Part shown: piece after piece, positions 29,666 through 38,774 of the stretch
Layout: every line of letters begins with the position of its first letter
Numbering within the stretch: position 1 is the first letter of the stretch
From: Parvibaculum indicum
Lineage (GTDB): Bacteria > Pseudomonadota > Alphaproteobacteria > Parvibaculales > Parvibaculaceae
Assembly: GCF_011762095.1 (NCBI RefSeq)
Contig: NZ_JAASQO010000007.1
Coordinates: 124,001 to 188,000 of the forward strand
Length of the DNA: 64,000 nt
Direction: 5' to 3'
Program-made: the position numbers and the translations under genes
The notes under the pieces: model-generated
Database searches by the model: none
What the model was told of the DNA's origin: nothing
Seen by the model: only the letters and a program-made list of their open reading frames with translations

Positions 29666-30409
29666 ACCGGTCACGAGCATCAGGCCGCGCACAATCAATA
29701 TGCTGCCGATCGCATAGAGGAGCCAGCGGCTCCAGCGCTTGAACTGGGTATCGTCCATACGGTCGAGCAGCATCTTGCCCAGCGTCGTCCCCAGCATGGC
29801 AAGCGGGGCGACCATCGCATAGATCCACCAGGGCAGGTCGGCGGGCGGGAGGAGATGCGAGGCCAGCACGCCGAAATAGAGCAGTTTCGTCAGGTGCTGG
29901 ATCGTCTGCGACACGGCCTTGGTCGCCACGATCTCATGGCGCGCCAGCGGGCTCCTGACGAAGAAGACGTCGAGGATCGGCCCCGCCACGCCCGCGACCA
30001 GCGTGAGGGCCGTCACCACGAAACCGCATAGCGGCGCGATGAAGGGCTGCGTGATGTCGAGGTTCCAGGTCTTCGGGATCGAGAACCCGACAAAGGGAAT
30101 GAGACCGAGGATCAGGAAGACGGTCGCCTTGTCCGGCACGAAACGCACCGCCATGAAGAGACCGAGGGCTACCGCGCTCCCCGCCACGATTTCCAGCACC
30201 AGACGCCAGCGAATGGCATCCCTGTTGATGATCGCGCGATAGCCGTTGGAGACGGCTTGCGTGACCCCGTGCAGCATCATCGCCGCGCCGACCGTGAAGG
30301 CGACTGTCAGATAGCCCATCAGGATCATCCCGCCCGCCATGCCGAAAATGCCGGACAGCGTAGCGGTCACGACCACCACGACGGCAAGGATGAGGGGGGA
30401 TGAAAGCAT
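29660..30409 (-). CDS. TSUP (TauE/SafE) family membrane transporter
   Basis: A 249-residue protein with about eight hydrophobic helices. It carries the duplicated TSUP motif near the N-terminus (LSGIFGMAGGMILMG) and a second half after residue 120. The family exports sulfite, sulfoacetate or related organic anions; the substrate here is unknown. It starts 5 bases after hisG and may be co-transcribed with the his genes, which is an odd pairing for this family. Confidence 0.85.
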   Translation of the reverse strand: MLSSPLILAVVVVVTATLSGIFGMAGGMILMGYLTVAFTVGAAMMLHGVTQAVSNGYRAIINRDAIRWRLVLEIVAGSAVALGLFMAVRFVPDKATVFLILGLIPFVGFSIPKTWNLDITQPFIAPLCGFVVTALTLVAGVAGPILDVFFVRSPLARHEIVATKAVSQTIQHLTKLLYFGVLASHLLPPADLPWWIYAMVAPLAMLGTTLGKMLLDRMDDTQFKRWSRWLLYAIGSILIVRGLMLVTGL

Positions 30410-30414
30410 GGTAT

Positions 30415-31398
30415 TCAGACCTTGCGGCCGAGCCTTTCGCTCAGGCGGGTGCGCAACGGATTTGCCGCATCGAAGATATAGCCTGCGCGGCTTGCCGTGA
30501 CGCGGTCCTTGCCTTTCTCGTGCAGGAACGCCGTCAGCGCGTAGAGCTTCGCATCGGCGACATGCACGATACGGATGGGCGACCCCGCGCCCGCACCGAA
30601 AGGCACGACCGCGCCGAAACGCTCGCCCAACTCGCTCAGGAAGGCGTCATCGCCTTCGCCGCCCGCGAAACGCACTTCCACCGTTGCGGCGGCGCGCGCT
30701 TTCGCATCCACCCGGTCGAGAATTTCTCCGGTGGCGGCAAGCGCCTTGTCCGACCAGTCCGCATTGAGGCTTGCCACGAGGTTCGCCTGACTGCGCAGCA
30801 TCACGCCGTCATCCAGCACCTTGAGGTTGTTCGCCGCGAGCGTGGTGCCGGTCGTGGTGATGTCGACGATCGCTTCCGCGGTGCCTGCCGCCGGGGCGCC
30901 TTCCGTCGCGCCCGCGCTTTCCACGATGCGATAATCCATCAGCCCGTGTTCGGCGAAGAAGCCGCGCGTCAGGTTCAGATATTTGGTCGCGATGCGAATG
31001 CGCCGTCCGTGACGGCGATGAAAGGCGAGCGCCACATCGTCGAAATCGGCCATGGTGGAAACGTCGATCCAGCTCTGCGGCACGGCCACCACGACGTCGG
31101 CAAAGCCGAAGCCCAGCGGCAGCACGAGCTCCACCTTGTTTTCCGGCTCGGCGATCCGCTCTCGGATGAGATCCTCGCCCGTCACGCCGAGATGGATGGA
31201 TCCCTCTTCCAGACGCAGTGCGATTTCGGAAGCGGAGAGAAAAGCGATGTGGACATTATCCACGCCCTTCAGGCGCCCCACATATTCACGCCCGCCGCCC
31301 GACTGTTTCACCTTCATGCCCGCATCGGCGAAGAAGGCGTTGGCGTTTTCCTGAAGCCGTCCCTTGGAAGGGATACCGATGATGAGTTCGCCGCTCAT
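30415..31398 (-). CDS. hisG: ATP phosphoribosyltransferase catalytic subunit
   Basis: A 327-residue enzyme for the first step of histidine synthesis (ATP + PRPP). Core signatures are IGIPSKGRLQENANAFFADAG, LGVTGEDLI and the PRPP loop AGTAEAIVDITTTGTTLAANNLKV. HisZ-dependent HisG proteins are usually about 210-230 residues; here roughly 100 extra residues follow the core and do not show the usual regulatory ACT-like pattern of long HisG. ATG 31398 overlaps the hisZ stop (ATGA), so the subunits are translationally coupled. Confidence 0.93.
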   Translation of the reverse strand: MSGELIIGIPSKGRLQENANAFFADAGMKVKQSGGGREYVGRLKGVDNVHIAFLSASEIALRLEEGSIHLGVTGEDLIRERIAEPENKVELVLPLGFGFADVVVAVPQSWIDVSTMADFDDVALAFHRRHGRRIRIATKYLNLTRGFFAEHGLMDYRIVESAGATEGAPAAGTAEAIVDITTTGTTLAANNLKVLDDGVMLRSQANLVASLNADWSDKALAATGEILDRVDAKARAAATVEVRFAGGEGDDAFLSELGERFGAVVPFGAGAGSPIRIVHVADAKLYALTAFLHEKGKDRVTASRAGYIFDAANPLRTRLSERLGRKV

Positions 31399-32582
31399 TT
31401 CGTTACTCCCTTCGATTTCAGGGCACGGGCCAGACGCTCCACCGTGAAGGCGCAACCGACGGCCGGTACGGATTGCACAGCACCGAGACTCTTCAGCAGG
31501 CCGTCATAACGCCCGCCGCCCGCGATCACTTTTTCCGGCCCAAGCTCGGGCACCTGAAGCTCGAAGACGAAGCCCGTGTAATATTCGAGCCGCCGCCCGA
31601 AGCCTGCCTGGAAGCGCGCCTTCGACAGGTCGAAGCCCTTCGCCTCGATGGCGGCGAGACGCTTCTCCAGCGCCTCGAGCCGCGGCTCGATGGAAATTCC
31701 TGCACTCGCCGTCAGTTCGCGAATGCGCGGCGCAACGTCTTTCGGGGCGAGTGTGAGGCCGAGGAAATCGTCGATCAGCTTCACGATTTCCGGGGAGAGC
31801 GGCGCGGCGCTGGCGTCCGCCGCCTGCTCCAGCAGGCGCTCGGCGATCTCGCCCGTGCTGCGCCCGCCGACCGGTGAAATACTGGCGAGCTTCAGCACAT
31901 CCTCGATCACGCTTTTGGCGCTCTTCTCATCCAGCGCGTTGAGCGCGGCGAGAAGCCCCTCCTGCTCACTGCCCGCCTCGGCATTGCCGCTTGCAAGGCG
32001 CTGCACGAGTTCCCGGAAATAGTCCGGCCGCCAGAACTGACGCTTCAGGCGCGACCGCCAGCCCGGCGCGATGTCGAGCGCATCGACCAGCGCATCGAAA
32101 AGCGAGAGGTCGCCCATCTCGACCTCGAAATCATCAAGCCTGGCCGCCTTGCAGCCATTGACTGCCAGCGCGAAGGCTTCCGCATCCGCCGCCTCGCGGT
32201 CGGCAGCGCCCAGCAATTCGGCGCCGGCCTGCAGCACTTCATTGGGTTTGGGCGATCCTTGCGGCTGGAAACGATATACCGGCCCCGAATAGGAAAGCCG
32301 CGCCTCGCTGCCATCGCCCGCCCGCTCCAGAAACAGGCGGCAGGTGGGGATGGTCAGATCCGGCCTCAGGCAAAGCTCCGTCCCGCCCGGATCGGTGAAC
32401 ATATAGAGCCGGCGGCGGATATCCTCGCCGGACCGGTCGAGGAAGACATCGGCGGGCTGCAGCACGGAAGGTTCCACGCGCTCGCATCCGGCCGTCTTGA
32501 AGACGGACCGCAATTCCCCCGTCAGCGTCTCCCGCAGGGTGCGGATTTCGACCTCGTCGGAGGTCTGGACTGTTTTCGGCAT
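31395..32582 (-). CDS. hisZ: ATP phosphoribosyltransferase regulatory subunit
   Basis: A 395-residue paralogue of histidyl-tRNA synthetase lacking the C-terminal anticodon domain. It shows FLDRSGEDIRRRLYMFTDPGGTELCLRPDLTIPTCR (motif 2 region) and GRRLEYYTGFVFELQVPELG with the late GGGRYDGLLKSLG. HisZ binds HisG into an octamer and mediates histidine feedback. It lies between hisS and hisG on the minus strand, 92 bases after hisS. AAGAGG precedes ATG 32582. Confidence 0.92.
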   Translation of the reverse strand: MPKTVQTSDEVEIRTLRETLTGELRSVFKTAGCERVEPSVLQPADVFLDRSGEDIRRRLYMFTDPGGTELCLRPDLTIPTCRLFLERAGDGSEARLSYSGPVYRFQPQGSPKPNEVLQAGAELLGAADREAADAEAFALAVNGCKAARLDDFEVEMGDLSLFDALVDALDIAPGWRSRLKRQFWRPDYFRELVQRLASGNAEAGSEQEGLLAALNALDEKSAKSVIEDVLKLASISPVGGRSTGEIAERLLEQAADASAAPLSPEIVKLIDDFLGLTLAPKDVAPRIRELTASAGISIEPRLEALEKRLAAIEAKGFDLSKARFQAGFGRRLEYYTGFVFELQVPELGPEKVIAGGGRYDGLLKSLGAVQSVPAVGCAFTVERLARALKSKGVTK

Positions 32583-32674
32583 GATGTGCCTCTTTATCGC
32601 GCGATGCCTCGTTTTCCGGCGCGCGCCCTGTCTAGCATAAATTCGATAAATTTCGGGAAAGGATGGAATACGGC

Positions 32675-34198
32675 CTACCGGCCGTGATGGCCCGCATGGG
32701 AGCTATGGCGGGCGAGCATCTTCTCGACTTCCTCGACAAGATTTGCGCGCGGGATAGATACCTGGGCGGGCTGGCCCTCGCGCCATTCCGCATTGTCCTC
32801 GATTTCCTTGGACATCTCCGCGCCGAGAATGAGGTCCTTGAGCGTAACCTCGCCCCGGGCTCGTTCATCCTCGCCCTCGATCACGGCAATCGGAGCGCCG
32901 CGCCTGTCGGCATATTTCATCTGGGCGCGCATGCCGGAGCCGCCGAGATACATCTCGGCCCGGATACCCGCCTCGCGCAGTTCCCGCGTCATGGCCTGGG
33001 AATCCGCCATGCGGTCGGCGTCCAGCGTCAGCACGACGACCGGGGCGGACTGCGCTTCGTCTTCCAGCTTGCCGAGAAGCTCCAGCGCGGCCAGCAGGCG
33101 GCTCACGCCGATGGAAAAGCCCGTCGCGGGCACTTTCACGCCCTTGAAGCGCTCTACCAGGCCGTCATAGCGCCCGCCCGAGCCCACCGAGCCGAAGCGC
33201 ACCGGATTGCCCTTCTCGTCCTTCACCTCGAACAGAAGATCGGATTCGAAAACCGGGCCGGTGTAGTAGCCGAGGCCGCGCACGATCCAGCTGTTGAATT
33301 CGATCCGGTCCGAGCCGTATCCCGCGGCGGTGAAGAGTGCGTCCATCTCGGCGAGTTCTTCCACGCCCTCAAGGCCGATTTCGGACTTGCCGACGACTTT
33401 GCGCCAGCCATCCAGCGTGGCCTTGCGGTCGCTCTCTTCCGTACCGACACCGGACTCCACATAGTCCATCACGCGCGCGATCTGATCGGGCTCAAGCCCC
33501 GCGCCCTTGGTGAAGTCGCCGGATTCGTCCTTGCGGCCCGGTCCCAGCAAAAGCTCCACGCCCTGGCGGCCCAGACGGTCATATTTGTCGATCGCGCGCA
33601 GCACTGTCATGTGGACAACGCTACCGGGTTCGCCTGCAATGCCGATCTCTTCCATCAGGCCGTCCAGCACCTTGCGGTTGCTGGCGCGCAGCCGATAGGA
33701 GCCGCGCGGGATCCCCACCGCCTCGAAGCAGTCGCAGGCCAGCATCACCATCTCGGCATCGGCGGCGACCGTCGGCGCGCCGACAGTATCGGCGTCGAAC
33801 TGGGTGAACTGACGGAAACGGCCCGGCCCCGGCTTCTCGTTGCGCCAGACGGGACCGGTCTGATAGCGGCGGAAGGGCTTGGGCAGGCCGTCATAATTCT
33901 CGGCCACATAGCGGGCGAGCGGCGCCGTCAGATCGTAGCGCAGCGCCATCCATTGCTCGTCATCGTCCTGGAAGGCGAAAACGCCTTCATTCGGCCGGTC
34001 CTCGTCGGGCAGGAATTTGCCCAGCGCATCGGCATATTCGATGGCGGAGGTTTCCAGCGGGTCGAAGCCATAACGCTCATAGACCTCGCGAATGCGCGCA
34101 AGCATGCGCGCTTCCGACCGCAATAGCGGGCCCGAAATGTCGCGAACCCCCTTCGGCACACGCGCCTTGGGGCGGAATGTCTTTTCTTTCTTGGCCAT
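32675..34198 (-). CDS. hisS: Histidyl-tRNA synthetase
   Basis: A 507-residue class II synthetase. It starts [21 protein letters not shown] and has motif 2 ([32 protein letters not shown]), the histidine-A region ([11 protein letters not shown]) and motif 3 ([10 protein letters not shown]). A C-terminal anticodon-binding domain begins about residue 400 and ends in a His/Gly tail. It is the first gene of a hisS-hisZ-hisG run. The ATG at 34198 was chosen by family N-terminus; the ribosome site is weak. Confidence 0.95.
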   Translation of the reverse strand: MAKKEKTFRPKARVPKGVRDISGPLLRSEARMLARIREVYERYGFDPLETSAIEYADALGKFLPDEDRPNEGVFAFQDDDEQWMALRYDLTAPLARYVAENYDGLPKPFRRYQTGPVWRNEKPGPGRFRQFTQFDADTVGAPTVAADAEMVMLACDCFEAVGIPRGSYRLRASNRKVLDGLMEEIGIAGEPGSVVHMTVLRAIDKYDRLGRQGVELLLGPGRKDESGDFTKGAGLEPDQIARVMDYVESGVGTEESDRKATLDGWRKVVGKSEIGLEGVEELAEMDALFTAAGYGSDRIEFNSWIVRGLGYYTGPVFESDLLFEVKDEKGNPVRFGSVGSGGRYDGLVERFKGVKVPATGFSIGVSRLLAALELLGKLEDEAQSAPVVVLTLDADRMADSQAMTRELREAGIRAEMYLGGSGMRAQMKYADRRGAPIAVIEGEDERARGEVTLKDLILGAEMSKEIEDNAEWREGQPAQVSIPRANLVEEVEKMLARHSSHAGHHGR

Positions 34199-34665
34199 GA
34201 CCGGAGACTGAATGAGCCGGAACGCTGAAATCGGGCGCATTCCTAGCCTATCGGGGTAGGCATAACAAGCTGCCGGGGCCGCGGGGCCCGCCGCCACGAA
34301 TCAATATGGCCGGCAGGATGTGCAGATCCGGCTCTCTCTCGTCCGCAAACCGCTGAATTCCGCGCCTTTTCGCGAAAAAATTTCTCAGCCTTTCAGGGCT
34401 TGCTCACACGGGAGCGGGCTGAGTCATGCCTTTGGTTTGACTCACCTTTTCATACCGCCCCTGCATCCCCTTCTTGTGGGTGTTCGGCAAACTATCCACA
34501 ACATGCTGGGGACATTAACACCCCATTTACCTGTCGAATCGATTGTCGAGAAAGAACGGCGCGCAAATCGCCAGTCGCGTTTACCATGCTCTTGTGTGAA
34601 TGGGCTGGATAGCCGGGTTGGCGGCTATGGGCGGGCGTACCGGATCGGCAAGGGACACAAGGTCG
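34199..34665. promoter_or_regulatory. Divergent promoter region between hisS and the histidine kinase gene
   Basis: About 470 bases without a gene. It holds three GANTC sites (34421-34425, 34439-34443, 34536-34540), a CtrA-like TTAA-N7-TTTA (34515-34529), and two overlapping inverted repeats: CTCAGCC/GGCTGAG (34384-34390, 34417-34423) and TGAGTCA/TGACTCA (34420-34426, 34438-34444). A lone DnaA-box-like CTATCCACA is at 34492-34500. These suggest cell-cycle-linked control, by inference only. Confidence 0.45.
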
Positions 34666-36213
34666 ATGGGACAGCAAGCCATCTCGTTCCACAGCGATGC
34701 TGCGCGGTGGACAGAGGACATTCACGACGAAAACCGCTCCGGCGCAGATGTGCTGCGGCATTTGACCGTGCATACGATCACCCGTTCCGCCGCATTGAAG
34801 CGCGGCCTCGCAGACCTCGCGGCGGATGCCGGCGCGGGACCATGCCAGTTCAGCTTTTCCGGAATCGAGCATGGGCTCGAACCGCTGATGGCCCCGGGGA
34901 TCGACGCGATCATCATCGATATCGGGTCTGGCGCGCCGACGGAAATCTCCTTTCTCCGTCGCGTGGTAACGATCGGCCCCGATGCCCCCGTCATCGCCAT
35001 CGGCTTCGACGACCCCACCCTTCAGACCGAAGCGATGAAAGCGGGCGCCGACGATTGCATCGGCGTCACCGACGATGCCCCTCGCAGGGTCGCCATGGCC
35101 GTCCGCAGGGCGGTCATTCGGCGCAACCGGAACGACGAACACTGCGCTGCGCCGGTTACCGACGCGCCGGGCCTTACCCTGGTTCAGGAATCGGCGGAAG
35201 CCATCGTGATCCTCGATTCCGACGGGCTGGTTCAGTTCATGAATGATGCGGCCGAGGAAATTCTCGGCTGCAGGGCCGTCGACCTGCAGGGCAAGCCTTT
35301 CGACCTGCCGTCGGAACCCGGCGAACACGATGTCAAAGTGAACCGGCCGGACGGCGATCTGCGTTTTGCGGAAATGCGCGTCGTCGACACGCAATGGGGC
35401 GGCGTACCCGCCCGCGTGGCCGCGCTTACCGATACGACCGTGCGCCGCGCACTGCAGCACACGCTGAAATCGGCGGAAGAGGAAACGAAAGACGTGCTGC
35501 GCCGCAATCAAAGTTTCTTCTCCAACGTCAATCACGACCTGCGGACCCCGCTTACCCACATCATCGGCTTTTCGGAACTGATGAAGAACGAGCAGCTCGG
35601 TCCGCTCGGCGAAGGGCGCTATCGCGAATACGCGCAGGACATCCATTCCTCCGGCACCATGCTGCTCGACATGATCGAGGATCTGCTGGGCATCGCGGAG
35701 GCGGAAACCGATCGCATCGATCTGACCGACGAGATTTGCAGCGTCGCACAACTCGTCGAAATCGCCATGACGAGCCAGCGAAGCAATGCCAGAGCCGAAG
35801 GCGTGACGCTGGAGCTGGAAACCGCCGCGCGCCTGCCCGGCCTGCGCGGCGATCAGAAACGCCTTCGCCAGGGCTTCTTCAGGCTGATTTCAGAAGCCGT
35901 CCATTGCGCCCATCGCGGCGCAACGCTGCATATGCGCATCGCCGAGTCCGACAAGGGACTGGACGTCGTTCTCGAGGAGAAACACGACTGGCCCGGTCAG
36001 GGCCGCTTCAGCGAGCTTGAGAGTGGCGACGATCCGTTTGTGAGCGCCGAAGACAGTAGCGCCCCGCGCCCCGAAAGCCTTGCCCTCTCGCTGACCCGCA
36101 AGGTGATGGAAATGCATGATGGCAGCCTGCATGTCGATGGCGGACGCGGTCTCGACGGGGAACAGCGGCTCATGCGGATCGTCCTGACCTTCCCGCCCGA
36201 CAGGCTGATCTGA
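34666..36213 (+). CDS. Histidine kinase-like protein with a degenerate ATP-binding domain
   Basis: A 515-residue soluble protein. Residues 45-150 resemble a receiver domain with a possible acceptor Asp at 85 (AIIIDIGSG), but the conserved Lys is missing. Residues 170-260 look like a PAS domain. A HisKA domain follows with an intact H-box NVNHDLRTPLTHIIGF (His290). The expected N-box Asn is replaced by Glu410 (FFRLISEAVH), and no DxGxG or GxGLGL box can be found. It may act as phosphatase, scaffold or phosphotransfer protein. ATG 34666 (AAGG upstream) is preferred over 34600. Confidence 0.8.
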   Translation: MGQQAISFHSDAARWTEDIHDENRSGADVLRHLTVHTITRSAALKRGLADLAADAGAGPCQFSFSGIEHGLEPLMAPGIDAIIIDIGSGAPTEISFLRRVVTIGPDAPVIAIGFDDPTLQTEAMKAGADDCIGVTDDAPRRVAMAVRRAVIRRNRNDEHCAAPVTDAPGLTLVQESAEAIVILDSDGLVQFMNDAAEEILGCRAVDLQGKPFDLPSEPGEHDVKVNRPDGDLRFAEMRVVDTQWGGVPARVAALTDTTVRRALQHTLKSAEEETKDVLRRNQSFFSNVNHDLRTPLTHIIGFSELMKNEQLGPLGEGRYREYAQDIHSSGTMLLDMIEDLLGIAEAETDRIDLTDEICSVAQLVEIAMTSQRSNARAEGVTLELETAARLPGLRGDQKRLRQGFFRLISEAVHCAHRGATLHMRIAESDKGLDVVLEEKHDWPGQGRFSELESGDDPFVSAEDSSAPRPESLALSLTRKVMEMHDGSLHVDGGRGLDGEQRLMRIVLTFPPDRLI

Positions 36214-36257
36214 TAGCTCGCGTTTCTGACAAAGGCGCATTCCCGAATTGCTGCGCC

Positions 36258-36291
36258 GCGTCAAAATGCGCTGCGTCAGATTGTGTCAATC
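36258..36291. promoter_or_regulatory. Repeated GYGTCA motifs upstream of the bd oxidase operon
   Basis: GCGTCA occurs at 36258-36263 and 36273-36278, and GTGTCA at 36283-36288; the last is part of a GATTG-TGT-CAATC inverted repeat (36279-36291). They lie 78-111 bases before cydA. A redox regulator such as RegA/ActR is possible, but the match to its consensus is loose. Confidence 0.3.
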
Positions 36292-36368
36292 GAGAGAGGC
36301 GGGCTTCTCTCACCAACGCAGAGGTGTATGGTTCACCGGTCGCACGTGCTCATGTCATGAGGTGATCG

Positions 36369-37754
36369 ATGCCCCCCATAGATCCCGAAATACTCGGCAG
36401 GCTGCAATTCGCGTTTACCGTTTCATTTCATATCCTGTTCCCGACTCTCACCATCGGTCTTGCCGGCTATCTCACATTCCTTGAATGGCGATGGCTGCGC
36501 ACCAGGGACGACACCTTCCTGCGGCTCTACAAATTCTGGGTCAAGATTTTCGCGCTGGCCTTCGGCATGGGCGTGGTTTCCGGCCTCGTTCTCTCCTACC
36601 AGTTCGGCACCAACTGGTCGGAATTTTCACGCATCACGGGGCCCGTGCTCGGGCCGCTCCTCGGCTTCGAGGTACTGACCGCCTTTTTCCTGGAAGCAGG
36701 CTTTCTCGGCATCATGCTTTTCGGCTGGGACAAGGTCGGCGAAAAACTCCATTTCCTCGCCACATCCCTCGTCGCTTTCGGCACGGCACTCTCTGCCTTC
36801 TGGATTCTTTCCGCAAACAGCTGGATGCAGACGCCGGCGGGCGCTTCCATCGTGGACGGACATTTCGTGGTGGATGACTGGCTCGCCGTCATTTTCAATC
36901 CGTCCTTCGTCTATCGCTTCCTCCACATGACGACCGCGTCTTACCTCACGACGTCGCTCGTCATTTCCGGTATTTCCGCCTTCTACATTCTGCGCGGCGA
37001 CACGACCGGCACCGCGCGGCGGGCCTTTTCCATCGCCATGTGGGGGGTGCTCGTTCTTGCCCCGCTGCAGGTTCTGCTCGGAGACCAGCATGGGCTCAAC
37101 ACGCTCGAACACCAGCCGATCAAGGTCGCGGCGATGGAAGGCAACTGGAACACGGAATCCAACGTGCCCTTGCTTCTCTTTGCCATTCCGGATCAGGCCG
37201 AGGAGACCAACCATCTGGAGGTCGGCATACCGAACGGCGCCAGCCTCATTCTCCGACACAGCGCGGACGGCGTTGTCCCCGGCCTCAAGGAGGTTCCCAA
37301 GGCGGATCGCCCGCCCGTGGGTATCGTCTTCTGGTCGTTCCGCCTGATGGTTGGGCTCGGATTCCTGTTCGTCGCGCTCGGCCTCTGGGGCCTGTGGGCG
37401 CGCTGGCGCGGCCGGCTCTACGACACGCGCCCGCTCAAATGGCTGGCCGTCGCACTCACGCCGACAGGCTTCGTTGCGACGCTGGCAGGCTGGTTCGTCA
37501 CGGAGGTGGGCCGCCAGCCCTATACCGTCTACGGCTTGTTACGCACCGCTGACAGCACCTCGCCCAGCGTGGCGGCCAGTGCGATCGCGACGACGCTGAC
37601 GATTTTCCTCATCGTCTATGGCGGGCTCTTCGGCGCTTTCCTCTACTATTTGGGCAAGCTCATCCGCCAGGGCCCGTCCGAACCGGAAACAACCGGCGAA
37701 ACGCCCGAGGCCATGCGCGGCGCGCGTCCCGGCCTTGTAGTTCCCGCGGAATAG
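36369..37754 (+). CDS. cydA: Cyanide-insensitive cytochrome bd-type ubiquinol oxidase subunit I
   Basis: A 461-residue multi-helix protein. His21 (VSFHILFP) is the haem-d/b595-side ligand, RFLHMTTASY carries the haem b558 His, and GRQPYTVYGLLRT is the quinol-site block (GRQPY form). The Q-loop between helices 6 and 7 is short, the hallmark of the CioA type that resists cyanide. It reduces O2 with quinol electrons without pumping protons. It forms an operon with subunit II 12 bases downstream and a small third subunit. Confidence 0.95.
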   Translation: MPPIDPEILGRLQFAFTVSFHILFPTLTIGLAGYLTFLEWRWLRTRDDTFLRLYKFWVKIFALAFGMGVVSGLVLSYQFGTNWSEFSRITGPVLGPLLGFEVLTAFFLEAGFLGIMLFGWDKVGEKLHFLATSLVAFGTALSAFWILSANSWMQTPAGASIVDGHFVVDDWLAVIFNPSFVYRFLHMTTASYLTTSLVISGISAFYILRGDTTGTARRAFSIAMWGVLVLAPLQVLLGDQHGLNTLEHQPIKVAAMEGNWNTESNVPLLLFAIPDQAEETNHLEVGIPNGASLILRHSADGVVPGLKEVPKADRPPVGIVFWSFRLMVGLGFLFVALGLWGLWARWRGRLYDTRPLKWLAVALTPTGFVATLAGWFVTEVGRQPYTVYGLLRTADSTSPSVAASAIATTLTIFLIVYGGLFGAFLYYLGKLIRQGPSEPETTGETPEAMRGARPGLVVPAE

Positions 37755-37766
37755 GAGGCAGTTCCC

Positions 37767-38774
37767 ATGGAAATTCTCGCTCTCATATCCGCCGGCATCA
37801 TCGCCGCCGCCATTCTGGCCTATGTGCTGCTGGACGGTTTCGATCTCGGCACGGGTATTCTTTTCCCCTTCGCGCCGGATAGCCGGTCGCGCAACATCAT
37901 GATGAACTCCGTCGCGCCCGTCTGGGACGGCAACGAGACCTGGCTCGTACTCGGCGGCGGCGGGCTGATGGTTTTCTTCCCGCTCGTTTATTCGGTCGCG
38001 CTATCGGCCTTCTATATCCCCGTCATGCTGATGCTCTTTGCCCTGATCTTCCGGGGCGTCGCTTTCGAATTCCGTCACCAAGCCGATACGAGCACCCATT
38101 TGTGGAGCGCGAGTTTCTTCGGTGGCTCGCTGATCGCGGCTTTCATGCAAGGTGTGCTGGTCGGCGCGCTTGTACAGGGCGTCCGCGTCGAAGGCCTTCA
38201 CTATGCGGGCGGCATGTTCGACTGGTTCTCACCCTTCACCGTGTTGACCGGTCTCGGCACGGTGGTCGGTTACGGGCTGCTGGGGGCGACCTGGCTCATC
38301 CTGAAAACGGAGGACGACCTTCAGGCCTGGGCCAGACGCTCAGCGCTGGTTCTGGCGGGCGGCGTGCTTATCGCCATGGCGGCGGTCAGCGTATTGACGC
38401 CCTTCCTCCGGCCCGCGATCGCCGATCGCTGGTTCGGCGGCATCAATCTCGTCTTCCTGTTCCCGATCCCGGTTCTCACGGCTCTTCTGGCCGCATGGCT
38501 TTTCTACACCATCCTGTCGGACCGGGAGCTCGCACCGTTCCTCTCTTCGATCGGGCTCTTCGTTCTCGGCTTTGCAGGGATCGGCATTTCCCTCTATCCG
38601 CACATCATCCCGCCCGACATCACGATCTATGACGCTGTCGCACCGCGTTCCAGCGTGATCTTCGCGATGGTGGGCGTGGCGCTCGTCCTGCCGATGGTGC
38701 TTGGCTACACCTGGTACGCCTATAGCGTGTTCAGAGGCAAGGCGACGGAGCATGGGGGCTATGGCGGAGAATAA
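37767..38774 (+). CDS. cydB: Cyanide-insensitive cytochrome bd-type ubiquinol oxidase subunit II
   Basis: A 335-residue membrane protein with about eight helices. It starts MEILALISAGIIAAAILAYVLLDGFDLGTGILFPF and has the conserved APVWDGNETWLVLGGGGLMVFFPLVYSV and FRGVAFEFRHQ segments of CydB/CioB. It binds subunit I and is needed for a stable oxidase. GGAGGCAG precedes ATG 37767. Its end overlaps the small DUF2474-like gene. Confidence 0.95.
   Translation: MEILALISAGIIAAAILAYVLLDGFDLGTGILFPFAPDSRSRNIMMNSVAPVWDGNETWLVLGGGGLMVFFPLVYSVALSAFYIPVMLMLFALIFRGVAFEFRHQADTSTHLWSASFFGGSLIAAFMQGVLVGALVQGVRVEGLHYAGGMFDWFSPFTVLTGLGTVVGYGLLGATWLILKTEDDLQAWARRSALVLAGGVLIAMAAVSVLTPFLRPAIADRWFGGINLVFLFPIPVLTALLAAWLFYTILSDRELAPFLSSIGLFVLGFAGIGISLYPHIIPPDITIYDAVAPRSSVIFAMVGVALVLPMVLGYTWYAYSVFRGKATEHGGYGGE

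Noticed and set aside
34492-34500. CTATCCACA, one mismatch from a DnaA box
   Set aside because: A single isolated box without AT-rich unwinding region or oriC-linked genes.
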